Part shown: positions 18,231-27,586 of the stretch, in pieces
How positions within the stretch are numbered: the stretch's first letter is position 1
Layout: the number at the start of each line of letters is the position of its first letter
Source: JAIRVZ01 sp031553415
GTDB lineage: Bacteria > Bacteroidota > Bacteroidia > Bacteroidales > Azobacteroidaceae
Assembly: GCA_031553415.1 (NCBI GenBank)
Contig: JAVBLO010000016.1
Location: 58,480 to 122,479, forward strand
DNA: 64,000 bases
Reading direction: 5' to 3'
Notes under the pieces: model-generated
Told to the model about the DNA's origin: nothing
What the model saw: only the letters and a program-made list of their open reading frames with translations
Databases searched by the model: none
Program-made: the position numbers and the translations under genes

Positions 18231-20759
18231 TTAAATTATAATTTTCTGTGTTTTATTTCCTATTTTCAATATATACATACCTTTGGATAACATGCCTATT
18301 TGCAAAGAACCTCCTGTAAATTTATTAGAATAAACCTTAGTTCCTTGAATATCATAAACCGACACTTCTGTATCAAAAAAATCTCCTCGTAAATGTATTT
18401 CCCTGCCATGCTCAACCCACACATCATAATCATCCTTCAAAGGATTTTTTACTTCATTAGATTGTTGCAATACTTTTTGATATCTCAACAATGCTTCAAG
18501 GAAATAATAATCGGCATAGACCAAAGGAACATCTATTTCTCCTCCATGAGGAATGCTTCCTACTGAATGTTTAAGTATGAAATTACCATTTTGCCCATAA
18601 GTCGCTTGATATTCAGGAGATGCCAAACTTTCAATCATTTTGATTGCAGAGGCTAAATATTCTTCTTTTTTTGTAAATTCATATAATTCAAACAAAGCTG
18701 AAGCAACAATTGCCCCGGCAGAAGCATCCCGATATTTTGACATCGGAAATTCACTCAAACTTTTGGGAAAATTGGCTTCTTTGACTGGCCATTCATTGAC
18801 ATAACCCGGTTGTCCGACATTGAAATCCCAATAAGGTATCATATCTTCCGGGAGATTTGGATGATTCAAAAAGTAATCAACCATTCCACAGGCAGTGGTT
18901 AAATATTTCGGATCCTTTGTTTCCCTATAGACCATAGTAAAGCCATAAATGCCCCATGCTTGCCCGCGCGCCCATGTTGAATTATCACTATATCCCTGAC
19001 ACGTAGCCCTATCTTTTACTGCGCCTGTAGAAGTATCATAATCCACCACATGATAAGAACCATAGTCTGCCCTGACATGATTTTCCATTGTCTTATTGGC
19101 GTGATTAACAGCTATATCATAATAAGCTGAATTCCCGGAAATTTTAGATGCCGCAAATAACAATTCCAAATTCATCATATTATCAATAATTACCGGAAAT
19201 TGCCATGTAGTTTTCGGCACATGCCATGAATCCCTGGAGTTCCATGATTCAATACATTGTGTAACCGAATTATATCGTCTGGATAACGATTGGGCGCTTT
19301 CAACCAACACGCTCTCATACCACATTCTATCACTGGGATCCAACCTGTTGGCATTACCAAAGCTGCAATAAACCATAAATCCTAAATCATGATTACCGGT
19401 AAATGTTTTTAACCCTTCCAGAGAATGAGTCCATTTCAATGCATTATTTTTCCAATAACTATTACCGGTTAATTCATACAAATACCACAAATTGCCGGAA
19501 AAAAATCCGCTTCTCCAATCATAAGGTCCGCCAAGAACCCTGCCTCCGGAAGCATTACCAGAAACCGGATGACAACTCAGATTCCAACCAACAGAAGTAA
19601 TACCGGAAACCATCAGTTTGGTTTGTTTTGCGGCAAAATCAATATTCCGTTCAAAAAATGATTTTTCTGTTTCTTCGGGGTATTCTTCTTTGGTTTGTTT
19701 AGTAATGCGGAATGCATAATCAGAATTCCAACCTCCCGGCAACCTGGTTGAAGTGGCACTTATCATACCTTCGGCTGTAACGGAGATACCTTGCTTTCCT
19801 AAAGAAGGAATCAGACGAAACTGATTCACATCACTACGCAACAAATGTTGCAAAACATAACACATCGGTTCTGTGGACGTTTTTGTCCCGTTAAGATATC
19901 TTCCTGTCGCCTTATTAATAATATACACGCTATCACAAATGGCAGAAGCTCCCGCTTTTTTTACAAATTTCCACCACTGAGAATCAATATCTGCCTCTTC
20001 TGTTAAAATTAAGGTATTTCCGGCAGCATTATCTGTTATGGATTGGCCTTGCTTTGTTACAGACTTAATATGATACCAATGAGCCTCCGTTTCCGTACTT
20101 AAAGATGGATAACGTTCATTCACTTCTGTTTCCGGAATGAAAATCCAACCCCTGGGCCCCAAAACAGGTAATTCAGGAAATTCCGATACAATAGGGGGAG
20201 TATTGTAAGGGGCTGTTCCATTATAAAACTCTCCACCCACCCATGCTCCAAGTAAAGCAGAACCACCATTACCGGTTAATGTCACATAATCATTACTGCC
20301 TTCACATAAATTGATAGCAAATGGTGTCCCACTTACTGATGTTGTATAATAACGGTCTGTTTTATAACCCGTTCCACTTCCCAATCCCAATTTATTTTTG
20401 GTAGCCTTGTTGACTAGAAAGTATTGTCCGGAAACAGGAGACTGTACAATTTTCCATAATTGGAGAGCCTTATCTCCACTTATATATAAATGTAATGCCT
20501 TTACATATTCATTACTATTTCCACGGGAAGATATATAATATCCAACCCTATGAGGTTCGTTATCATTAGAATCAGCCAGATAATTCAACGAATTCTGAAT
20601 GTAATACCAATATTCATTTACCTCATCAGTGCTAATTTTCAATTCTACAGGCAATTTAGATGCAGCAACTGCTTCCGGAGCTAAAAATTGCAGGCAGCCT
20701 ATAGGTAAAAAGCCGGCACCAATAAGACAAAAAATTAAACTTAACAGATTATTTCTCAT
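18231..20759 (-). CDS. GH88 unsaturated glucuronyl hydrolase with lectin-like modules and T9SS signal
   Basis: This 842-residue protein has a signal sequence at about 1-34. Residues ~45-355 hold two ricin-like beta-trefoil-type modules with QLWKI, QWWKF and NQFRL motifs and NKAT blocks. The GH88 catalytic domain covers ~365-760. D458 (NHDLGF) and D526 (IDNMMN) match the two Asp residues needed by Bacillus unsaturated glucuronyl hydrolase, and GYSDNSTWARGQAWG is the usual downstream block. A short T9SS-type C-terminal domain follows (VYDIQGTKVYS ... GMYILKIGN). GH88 hydrates and removes the 4,5-unsaturated uronate left by lyases such as PL8. Most GH88 enzymes are single-domain and cytoplasmic or periplasmic, so a surface-exported, lectin-fused form is uncommon. 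Confidence 0.88.
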   Translation of the reverse strand: MRNNLLSLIFCLIGAGFLPIGCLQFLAPEAVAASKLPVELKISTDEVNEYWYYIQNSLNYLADSNDNEPHRVGYYISSRGNSNEYVKALHLYISGDKALQLWKIVQSPVSGQYFLVNKATKNKLGLGSGTGYKTDRYYTTSVSGTPFAINLCEGSNDYVTLTGNGGSALLGAWVGGEFYNGTAPYNTPPIVSEFPELPVLGPRGWIFIPETEVNERYPSLSTETEAHWYHIKSVTKQGQSITDNAAGNTLILTEEADIDSQWWKFVKKAGASAICDSVYIINKATGRYLNGTKTSTEPMCYVLQHLLRSDVNQFRLIPSLGKQGISVTAEGMISATSTRLPGGWNSDYAFRITKQTKEEYPEETEKSFFERNIDFAAKQTKLMVSGITSVGWNLSCHPVSGNASGGRVLGGPYDWRSGFFSGNLWYLYELTGNSYWKNNALKWTHSLEGLKTFTGNHDLGFMVYCSFGNANRLDPSDRMWYESVLVESAQSLSRRYNSVTQCIESWNSRDSWHVPKTTWQFPVIIDNMMNLELLFAASKISGNSAYYDIAVNHANKTMENHVRADYGSYHVVDYDTSTGAVKDRATCQGYSDNSTWARGQAWGIYGFTMVYRETKDPKYLTTACGMVDYFLNHPNLPEDMIPYWDFNVGQPGYVNEWPVKEANFPKSLSEFPMSKYRDASAGAIVASALFELYEFTKKEEYLASAIKMIESLASPEYQATYGQNGNFILKHSVGSIPHGGEIDVPLVYADYYFLEALLRYQKVLQQSNEVKNPLKDDYDVWVEHGREIHLRGDFFDTEVSVYDIQGTKVYSNKFTGGSLQIGMLSKGMYILKIGNKTQKIII

Positions 20760-20771
20760 AAAAACCTCTCA

Positions 20772-23700
20772 TTATTTTACATAAATTTTTTCAAGAACAT
20801 CTCCTATTTTTACGATATAAATACCTGATGCTTGCCTTTCCCTGGGATTTACTTCAATTCCATAAATAGTATACACTCTATATGGCTGTTCGGTTCCTTT
20901 CACATAAATTACTCCATCTTCAGCATAGACAAAATACTTATCAGCCTGAATTTTGTTTACTGCATTTTCATCGTTTATTTCTTTTTTTAATATTCTGAAC
21001 GCATAATCAGAACCCCATCCCCAAGGAGATTGTCCGATTATCATGGAAGTAATCACATCATTTGCTGCAACATATAATCCTGTTTGCATGGCGCCCGGTT
21101 CTATTCTGAATTGATTATCATCCGAACGTAATAAATGTTGGAGAACATATTTTACCGGCGTTACAGATGTGACTCCGCCTGCCATTTTCGCAGTACAAAT
21201 ATATCTGCCTGTTGCTTTGTTCACTATATAAATACTATCACAGAATGAAGATGCACCAGGCTGCTTGATAAATTTCCAACATTGTATATCATCATCGGAT
21301 TGATTTGCCAATTTCAATTTATTTTCATCAGCCACATCATCTATGATCACCTTTCCCGGCCTTGTAGCCGATTCTATTTGATACCAATGTTCAGGATAAT
21401 CTGTACTCAATAACGGATAACGCCCTTCCATGTCTTCCTGAGATATGAAAACCCAGGCAGCATTACTTTTCACCGGAAGTTCCGGAGATTCGGAAGCTTC
21501 AGGAATCGTATTTACTTCATCACAAAAAACAGCCCCATTTCCTTTAGCAATAAGGTAATTTGAGGTTCCATTCACATTCAATACTACAAAACTATCACTT
21601 CCGCTACATTTACTCAATCCAAAACTAGTACCGGCTGTTTGAGGGTTTAAGTATAAATTATAATTATCCTTATTGATATCATATCCTAACCTATAACCGG
21701 TGGCCTTATTGACAAGATAGTATTGTCCTTTCGTTTCAGAGGCAACAATTTTCCACAATTGATATTCCGTATTACCACTCAAATATAAATTCCATGCATA
21801 CGCGCGATTATCAGATCCTGTATTCTTGACAGAAAGGTATAGCCCGATTGATGATGCCTCCATCAGGTTTGTAGAATTTGCCAGATAATTAGAAGCATTC
21901 TGAATATAATACCAATATTCCTTATTCTCATCACTAAACTTCAAATTGACAGGCAATTCTGAAATTTGTATTTCTGCTTTTATTCTGGTACCATCATAAC
22001 CAACACCATATACCTGAGGATTTTCGACTTCAAAACTTTCTTGTTTATAAGTCGGATTACCCGATGAATTTACACCATCGGGTACTTGGCGTATTAACCT
22101 GAAATCGGGTTTAGACGCAACAAATACCAGGTTGCCTTTATCATCAAACACTTCATAGGCAACAACATTTTTCCAACCCCTCATAGAGAAGAAATTCCCT
22201 CCTCTCATTGCAACACCTGCTTCTATCGGCTTTCTGTTTGCAAATATTTCCCAATTGGAATCATCTATGTATTCAAGGCACTTGTATACAGGTTTTGCTC
22301 CATGTCCCGCATTAATAGAAGTGGTTGTATTAACCCAACTGTTGGTTAAATTCACTGTGAAATTTGAATAATCGCCAATATGAACATTATTCATCGGCTC
22401 ATAAAAACCCCATGCTTTAAAAAAATCAGATAAATCTTCTTTCAACAATTCACAGCAAAGACTTGTGAATTGTAACGAAATTTGCCCGCTTTGAGTAGAT
22501 GAATCTAAATCCGGACGTTCTCTGATTTTTTCAAAAAGATCATTATAAAAATCCGGGTAATTTTTTACATAAGTCGAATATAAATACAACTGCCAGAAAG
22601 GTACCAACCTGTTAAATTCTCCGGGGGCTAACATAAAAGGTATTTTATATCCTTCAGACGGAAGAATAATCATATTATAGGCATTTTCATAATGATTATT
22701 CCTGTTATTGCTAGGCCTGTCTGTATATAATTGACTTTGTTTCCATAATTTGGTTTGCACATATATTGAAAATAAGTTATTGGAAACCTCTGCCAGAGCC
22801 GCCCATTTAAATCCCGGACGAGTTTGGTTCTGATGCCCCAATTCATGTGCAGGTCCCCAAACTTCTTTGCCTCTCAATGACTTCACACTGCACAATGTTT
22901 CCATTGTCTTTATATTGTAACCGGTATGATCACCTGCTGCATACATATAACTGGGTGAATAAGAAACACTAAGGTAGTGCCTGTTTGCAGGATTACGATC
23001 AGGATATTTAAAAAAGCCCAGCAGTTCCCGTTCCAGATAAGAAATAGAATCCAGTACCGAAACCAAACCTTTTCCATCTTTCGGACAAAAAGTTTTATAT
23101 GAAGCAACCGGAAATGTCGCATGGCTGTAGATTCCGACAATATCCATAAATTTACTTTTGGCTCCATTCAATAATTTCTGCCAATCTTGATTCGAGTGGC
23201 GGGCGCCATCAAAATATCCGTTCACATAACCCGTAGCAAAGTGAATATCAATGGGAGAAGGCATCTGCTCACGTTTGCTGTTAAGATGATACATTACATA
23301 TATCAAACCTTGTTTGGATACCCTGAATTTATTTATTCCTGTTGATAAAGGATAGTCAATTTTATCGCCATATCCATCTTGCTTTTCGGCTTCTTTATCT
23401 AAATTAATCTGGCGTAAATAAACGGTCTCTCCCTTTGTATCACCGACCAACACCACCAAAGTATCACCTGCATTGGCATACATACCGGTTACATTATCAA
23501 GCCAGTTATAACCATTGGTTTTATTTTCCAAAGCCATGACATTAGGCTTCAGATAAGCTTTATATGATTGAACTCTAAATTCAAAAGGATATTCTTTGTT
23601 GAACATGGCTAATGCCATATTCCTGAAAAATTCATTTTCTATATCTTGGATTTGATTAACCGTCACATCCGGTTTTAATCCTGAACATACGTTATCTGTA

Positions 23701-23858
23701 AAAACATCAGGAATAGGAGTTGTTGACGAAATTAAACTTGTATTTCCGGGCTTATATTCATTTATCGACATGGAAGCCGCATGAATGTTAGATACCGGAA
23801 ATAAAATATAAATTAAAAGAATGATAATCAGAGTAAAAAGAGTATTTGTTTTTTCCAT
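20772..23858 (-). CDS. M60-type (enhancin-like) metallopeptidase with lectin-like modules and T9SS signal
   Basis: This 1028-residue exported peptidase has a hydrophobic signal in the first 28 residues. The gluzincin motif is GPAHELGHQNQ (H338, E339, H342) with the third zinc ligand E357 in ALAEVSNN, the M60 pattern HExxH-14-E. M60 peptidases of gut bacteria cleave mucin-type O-glycoproteins. Residues ~650-960 carry two ricin-like modules (YWYYIQN, QLWKI, VNKATG, QHLLRSDDNQFRI), homologous to those in the adjacent GH88 protein. The C-terminus YTIYGIEVNPRERQASGIYIVKIG is a short T9SS-type signal; it is 12 bp from GH88. Paralogue of the next gene upstream (23970-27038). Confidence 0.88.
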   Translation of the reverse strand: MEKTNTLFTLIIILLIYILFPVSNIHAASMSINEYKPGNTSLISSTTPIPDVFTDNVCSGLKPDVTVNQIQDIENEFFRNMALAMFNKEYPFEFRVQSYKAYLKPNVMALENKTNGYNWLDNVTGMYANAGDTLVVLVGDTKGETVYLRQINLDKEAEKQDGYGDKIDYPLSTGINKFRVSKQGLIYVMYHLNSKREQMPSPIDIHFATGYVNGYFDGARHSNQDWQKLLNGAKSKFMDIVGIYSHATFPVASYKTFCPKDGKGLVSVLDSISYLERELLGFFKYPDRNPANRHYLSVSYSPSYMYAAGDHTGYNIKTMETLCSVKSLRGKEVWGPAHELGHQNQTRPGFKWAALAEVSNNLFSIYVQTKLWKQSQLYTDRPSNNRNNHYENAYNMIILPSEGYKIPFMLAPGEFNRLVPFWQLYLYSTYVKNYPDFYNDLFEKIRERPDLDSSTQSGQISLQFTSLCCELLKEDLSDFFKAWGFYEPMNNVHIGDYSNFTVNLTNSWVNTTTSINAGHGAKPVYKCLEYIDDSNWEIFANRKPIEAGVAMRGGNFFSMRGWKNVVAYEVFDDKGNLVFVASKPDFRLIRQVPDGVNSSGNPTYKQESFEVENPQVYGVGYDGTRIKAEIQISELPVNLKFSDENKEYWYYIQNASNYLANSTNLMEASSIGLYLSVKNTGSDNRAYAWNLYLSGNTEYQLWKIVASETKGQYYLVNKATGYRLGYDINKDNYNLYLNPQTAGTSFGLSKCSGSDSFVVLNVNGTSNYLIAKGNGAVFCDEVNTIPEASESPELPVKSNAAWVFISQEDMEGRYPLLSTDYPEHWYQIESATRPGKVIIDDVADENKLKLANQSDDDIQCWKFIKQPGASSFCDSIYIVNKATGRYICTAKMAGGVTSVTPVKYVLQHLLRSDDNQFRIEPGAMQTGLYVAANDVITSMIIGQSPWGWGSDYAFRILKKEINDENAVNKIQADKYFVYAEDGVIYVKGTEQPYRVYTIYGIEVNPRERQASGIYIVKIGDVLEKIYVK

Positions 23859-23905
23859 TTAAAAAGAAGATATATGTTAATTTGATATTAAGATTCAGGA
23901 AAAGA

Positions 23906-23950
23906 ACGGGATTAAACCTTAAAACTCCTGATAGAAGTGTTTAATCCCGT
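23906..23950 (-). terminator. Hairpin between the two M60 genes
   Basis: ACGGGATTAAAC at 23906-23917 pairs perfectly with GTTTAATCCCGT at 23939-23950 over 12 bp, with a 21-nt loop. Read on the minus strand it follows the upstream M60 gene stop by about 20 bp and runs into CTTTTCC. The long loop and short T-tract suggest a partial terminator or processing hairpin separating the two paralogues. Confidence 0.6.
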
Positions 23951-23969
23951 ACAATATATTAGATTGATT

Positions 23970-26900
23970 TTACTTAACTAAAACTTTAGCTGAAGCATTA
24001 CCTATTTTCACAATATAAACGCCGGGTAACTGTCTTGTGCCAACATTTACCTCAACACCATAGATAGTATAAACCTTAAATGGTTTATCAGTACCTTTTA
24101 CTTTGATATATCCATTTTCGGAATAAGCAAAACAACCATCCGGGAAAGTTTTCTTAATGGCATTTTCATTTTGTTCATATTTCAAAATGCGGAAAGCATT
24201 ATCTGTACCCCATCCACATGGAAGAATATCCTCTTCTGTTATAGAACCATCTGCTTTGGCTCTTAAAGCCGGTTTCAAACTTTCCCGAGATATACGGAAT
24301 TGATTGTCATCATTACGCAACAAGTGTTGAAGCACAATTCCCCTGGGTTCAGCTATAGTTGAAACACCGGCAATATAACGTTTGGTAGCCTTGTTAATAA
24401 TATAAACACTATCACAGAACGAAGTAGCATTCGTTTGTTTTACAATCTTCCATAATTGAGCATCTGCATCTGTGGTTTTATAATCAATTTTTAAAACGTT
24501 GGAAGCAGAAACATCATCATACAATACTCTTCCCTGTACTGCAGCCTCAATGTAATACCAAACTTCTTTATTCGCATCGCTAAATTCCGGATAATAAATA
24601 TCCATATCTGCTTCAGGAATAAAAATCCAACCACGAGGACCTTTTACAGGCAGTAATGGATTCTCTGGAGCAAGAGGAACAGTATTATAATTACCACTTC
24701 CGTTATATAATCCTCCGCTTGCCCAACCTCCTAACAAATATGTACCTCCATTTGATTTCAATGTTACATAATAATTAGACTGCTCACATTTATTAATTGT
24801 AAAAGGTGTTGCCGATTCCAGTGTTGTATAATAGCGTGTCGGATCTTGAGAAGCAGCAGTAGAACCAAACCCCAACTTGAAATCATTGGCTTTATTCACC
24901 AAGTAGTATTGCCCTTTTATCGGTGCTTCAATAACTTTCCACAATTGATAATCTCTGTTTCCACTTGTATAAAGGTTCCATACTTTTGCCTGGTCAGTTG
25001 TTCCTGTTGAAGAAATAAAAGAACCGACACGAAGACCTTCTCCTGCGGCAGAAGCAACATAATTAATTGCATTTTGAATGTAATACCAATATACATCATC
25101 TCCCTCACTGACATTTAATCCTCCCGGTAAATCAGAAATTTTTATTTCAACTTTTACTTTAGTACCATCCCATGCAATTGCATAAACTTCAGGATTTGCA
25201 ACATCAAAAGCCTCTTGCTTATATTCGGGGTTTCCACTTTCATTAAGTTTACCTGTCGGCACCTGGCGAATGAGTTTAAACTCCGGTTTTGAAGCAATGA
25301 ATACCAACTTGCCATTGTCATAAACTTCATAAGCTACCGCGTTTTTCCAACCTTTCAAAGAAAACATATTTCCACTCCTTGTGGCTGTTCCCGGTTCTAT
25401 CGCTTTTTTATTGATGTATATGTCAAGGTTACCTTCATCCATATATTTAATTGCATATACAGGTTTTGTTCCACATCCGGCGTTAAGCGTTTTAATGGAA
25501 TTAGCCCAACTATTAGTTAAGTTCACTGTATAACTTGAATAATCACCAATATGAACATTTTCCATTGGTTCATAAAAATTCCATGCAGCAAAAAAATCCG
25601 AGAGATCTTCATGCATAACCTGAGAACAATAATTCGTAAACATCAAAGAAATCTGGCCGCTGGAAGTAGCTCCATCCATGTTAGGCTCTACTCGTATTTT
25701 TTCAAAAAGATCATAATAAAAATCAGGTTGATTTTTTACAAAAGTCGAATATAAATACAACTGCCAGAAAGGTGTCAACCTGTTAAATTCTCCGGCAGCT
25801 AACATGTGAGGGACTTTATAATCATTATTACCTTTTTTCGTAGGAACCATAATCATGTTATAGGCATTTTCATAATGGTTATTACGACCGGTACTTGGTT
25901 TATCCGTAAACAACTGGCATTCTCCAAACATCTTTGTCTGCACGTATGCTGAAAATAAGTTATTGGAAACCTCTGCCAAAGCCGCCCATTTAAAACCTGG
26001 CCTGGTTTGGTTTTGATGCCCAAGTTCATGAGCCGGTCCCCATACTTTTTTACCTCTCAAATTACTTAAACTACACAAAGAACCCAATGTACTCACATGA
26101 TAACCCGTATGATCCGTTGCTGCATACATATAGTTCTGGTATACAACACAAAAATATTGCCTGCTTCCCGTTTGACGGTTAGTATATTTAAAATGCCCCA
26201 TCAATTCTCTTTCCAAATAAGAAATAGAGTCCAATGCTGAAATCAAACCTTCTCCATCTGTCGGACAATAAGTTTTATATGAAGCAACCGGAAATGTCGC
26301 CTGTGAATAATTGCCCCTGATATCCAGAAACTTACTTTTAGCATTGTCTAACAACTTTATCCAATCATTATTTTTATGACGATTGATATCAAAATATCCA
26401 TTGACAGCTCCTGAAGCAAAATTTATCTGAATAGGAGCCGGCATCACTGCACGTTGGCTGGCAAGATGATACATCACATATATCAAACCTTGTTTGGATG
26501 CTCTGAATTTATTTATTCCTGTTGATAAAGGATAGTCAATATTATCTCCATAACCATCTTTTTTTTCGGCTTCTTTATCTAAATTAATCTGGCGTAAAAA
26601 AACGGTTTCTCCCTTTGTATCACCGACCAACACCACCAAAGTATCACCTACATTGGCATACATGCCGGTAACATTATCAAGCCAATTGTAAGAACTGATT
26701 TTATTTTCCGCAGATTTGATTTGAGGAGTCAGATATGGATCATAAAACTGAACCCTGAACTCAGTTTCATAGGTCTTATCATGCATAGCCAAGGCCATGT
26801 TTCTAAAAAAATCATTCTCTATATTTTGGATTTGGCTAAGAGTTACTCCATCTTTTAATCCTGAACATACGTTATCTGTAAAAACATCAGGAATTTGAGT

Positions 26901-27038
26901 TGAGGCGCTTACATTTTTTGTAAATGCAGGCACATACTCATTGGTAGCCTTTGAAGCTGCCTGCACACTGAAGAAAGAAAGAAAAAACATGCATACAAAC
27001 AATATGCAAAAATGCAAAAATTTACTTAATTGTTTCAT
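23970..27038 (-). CDS. M60-type metallopeptidase paralogue with lectin-like modules and T9SS signal
   Basis: This 1022-residue exported peptidase has the same architecture as its downstream neighbour: a signal peptide to about residue 28, an N-terminal beta domain, an M60 catalytic core, two ricin-like modules (~650-960) and a short T9SS-type tail (VYTIYGVEVNVGTRQLPGVYIVKIG). Zinc motif: GPAHELGHQNQ (H337, E338, H341) and E356. Long stretches such as WLDNVTGMYAN, LSTGINKFR and VASYKT are identical in the two proteins, and the DNA is near-identical in blocks, so this is a tandem duplication. It is bounded by hairpins at 27111 and 23906, which suggests independent expression. The substrate is probably mucin or proteoglycan core protein (family inference). 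Confidence 0.88.
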   Translation of the reverse strand: MKQLSKFLHFCILFVCMFFLSFFSVQAASKATNEYVPAFTKNVSASTQIPDVFTDNVCSGLKDGVTLSQIQNIENDFFRNMALAMHDKTYETEFRVQFYDPYLTPQIKSAENKISSYNWLDNVTGMYANVGDTLVVLVGDTKGETVFLRQINLDKEAEKKDGYGDNIDYPLSTGINKFRASKQGLIYVMYHLASQRAVMPAPIQINFASGAVNGYFDINRHKNNDWIKLLDNAKSKFLDIRGNYSQATFPVASYKTYCPTDGEGLISALDSISYLERELMGHFKYTNRQTGSRQYFCVVYQNYMYAATDHTGYHVSTLGSLCSLSNLRGKKVWGPAHELGHQNQTRPGFKWAALAEVSNNLFSAYVQTKMFGECQLFTDKPSTGRNNHYENAYNMIMVPTKKGNNDYKVPHMLAAGEFNRLTPFWQLYLYSTFVKNQPDFYYDLFEKIRVEPNMDGATSSGQISLMFTNYCSQVMHEDLSDFFAAWNFYEPMENVHIGDYSSYTVNLTNSWANSIKTLNAGCGTKPVYAIKYMDEGNLDIYINKKAIEPGTATRSGNMFSLKGWKNAVAYEVYDNGKLVFIASKPEFKLIRQVPTGKLNESGNPEYKQEAFDVANPEVYAIAWDGTKVKVEIKISDLPGGLNVSEGDDVYWYYIQNAINYVASAAGEGLRVGSFISSTGTTDQAKVWNLYTSGNRDYQLWKVIEAPIKGQYYLVNKANDFKLGFGSTAASQDPTRYYTTLESATPFTINKCEQSNYYVTLKSNGGTYLLGGWASGGLYNGSGNYNTVPLAPENPLLPVKGPRGWIFIPEADMDIYYPEFSDANKEVWYYIEAAVQGRVLYDDVSASNVLKIDYKTTDADAQLWKIVKQTNATSFCDSVYIINKATKRYIAGVSTIAEPRGIVLQHLLRNDDNQFRISRESLKPALRAKADGSITEEDILPCGWGTDNAFRILKYEQNENAIKKTFPDGCFAYSENGYIKVKGTDKPFKVYTIYGVEVNVGTRQLPGVYIVKIGNASAKVLVK

Positions 27039-27110
27039 CGGGTATTAATTAAGACTTTATTATTTAACATCTCACCATCATTAAAATAAATGAGAAAAAT
27101 TAAAAAAAGG

Positions 27111-27143
27111 AAGTATCCGGTTGGAAAATCCAACCGGATACTT
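27111..27143 (-). terminator. Strong rho-independent terminator after the SusCD-lipoprotein unit
   Basis: AAGTATCCGGTTGGA (27111-27125) and its exact complement (27129-27143) form a perfect 15-bp stem with a 3-nt loop. On the minus strand it is followed by CCTTTTTTTAATTTTT. It ends the transcript that starts at FecR or SusC and isolates it from the enzyme genes. Confidence 0.9.
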
Positions 27144-27151
27144 AAGAAATT

Positions 27152-27553
27152 CTATTGAACAACAGAATCTAATGTATGAACATTCGGATTAACCGTTTCC
27201 GTACTACTTACCGTTTGTAAAGTAAACTTATATTCATCACCGGCATTAACCACATCGCCATAAGCCAGAGTTGAACCTTTATCATCAATCCTGGGAATCT
27301 GGAACGTATTGGCATAAACACTGACTAACTGAACCATATCCTTTTGCTTATTAGGATCATAATATTTAATCCTGACATATAAATAGGCAGAATCCTGAGG
27401 AACCTCCCAATGAAGCAGTAATTTACCCGCTTGTGAATTGTCAATTGTAGGATTTAATATATCACTTGGAACAACAGTTTCTCCTTTGTCTTCACAACAA
27501 TAAAAAACACAAGCGACCAACAATATAAAAAATATATTCAAAACTTTTTTCAT
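27152..27553 (-). CDS. Small PUL lipoprotein, possibly SusE-position glycan-binding protein
   Basis: This 133-residue protein has a signal peptide and Cys residues at about 19-20 (FYCCEDKG) that fit a lipobox. The mature part (GKLLLHWEVPQDSAYLYVRIKYYD ...) looks like a single fibronectin-III/Ig-like beta sandwich. Its position just after SusD (34 bp) and before the operon terminator is where SusE/SusF-type surface glycan-binding lipoproteins usually lie, but it is much shorter than those. No confident family is recognised; the binding role is inferred from position only. Confidence 0.65.
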   Translation of the reverse strand: MKKVLNIFFILLVACVFYCCEDKGETVVPSDILNPTIDNSQAGKLLLHWEVPQDSAYLYVRIKYYDPNKQKDMVQLVSVYANTFQIPRIDDKGSTLAYGDVVNAGDEYKFTLQTVSSTETVNPNVHTLDSVVQ

Positions 27554-27586
27554 CTTTATTTCTTTTTGAATTTATATATGAGTTTA

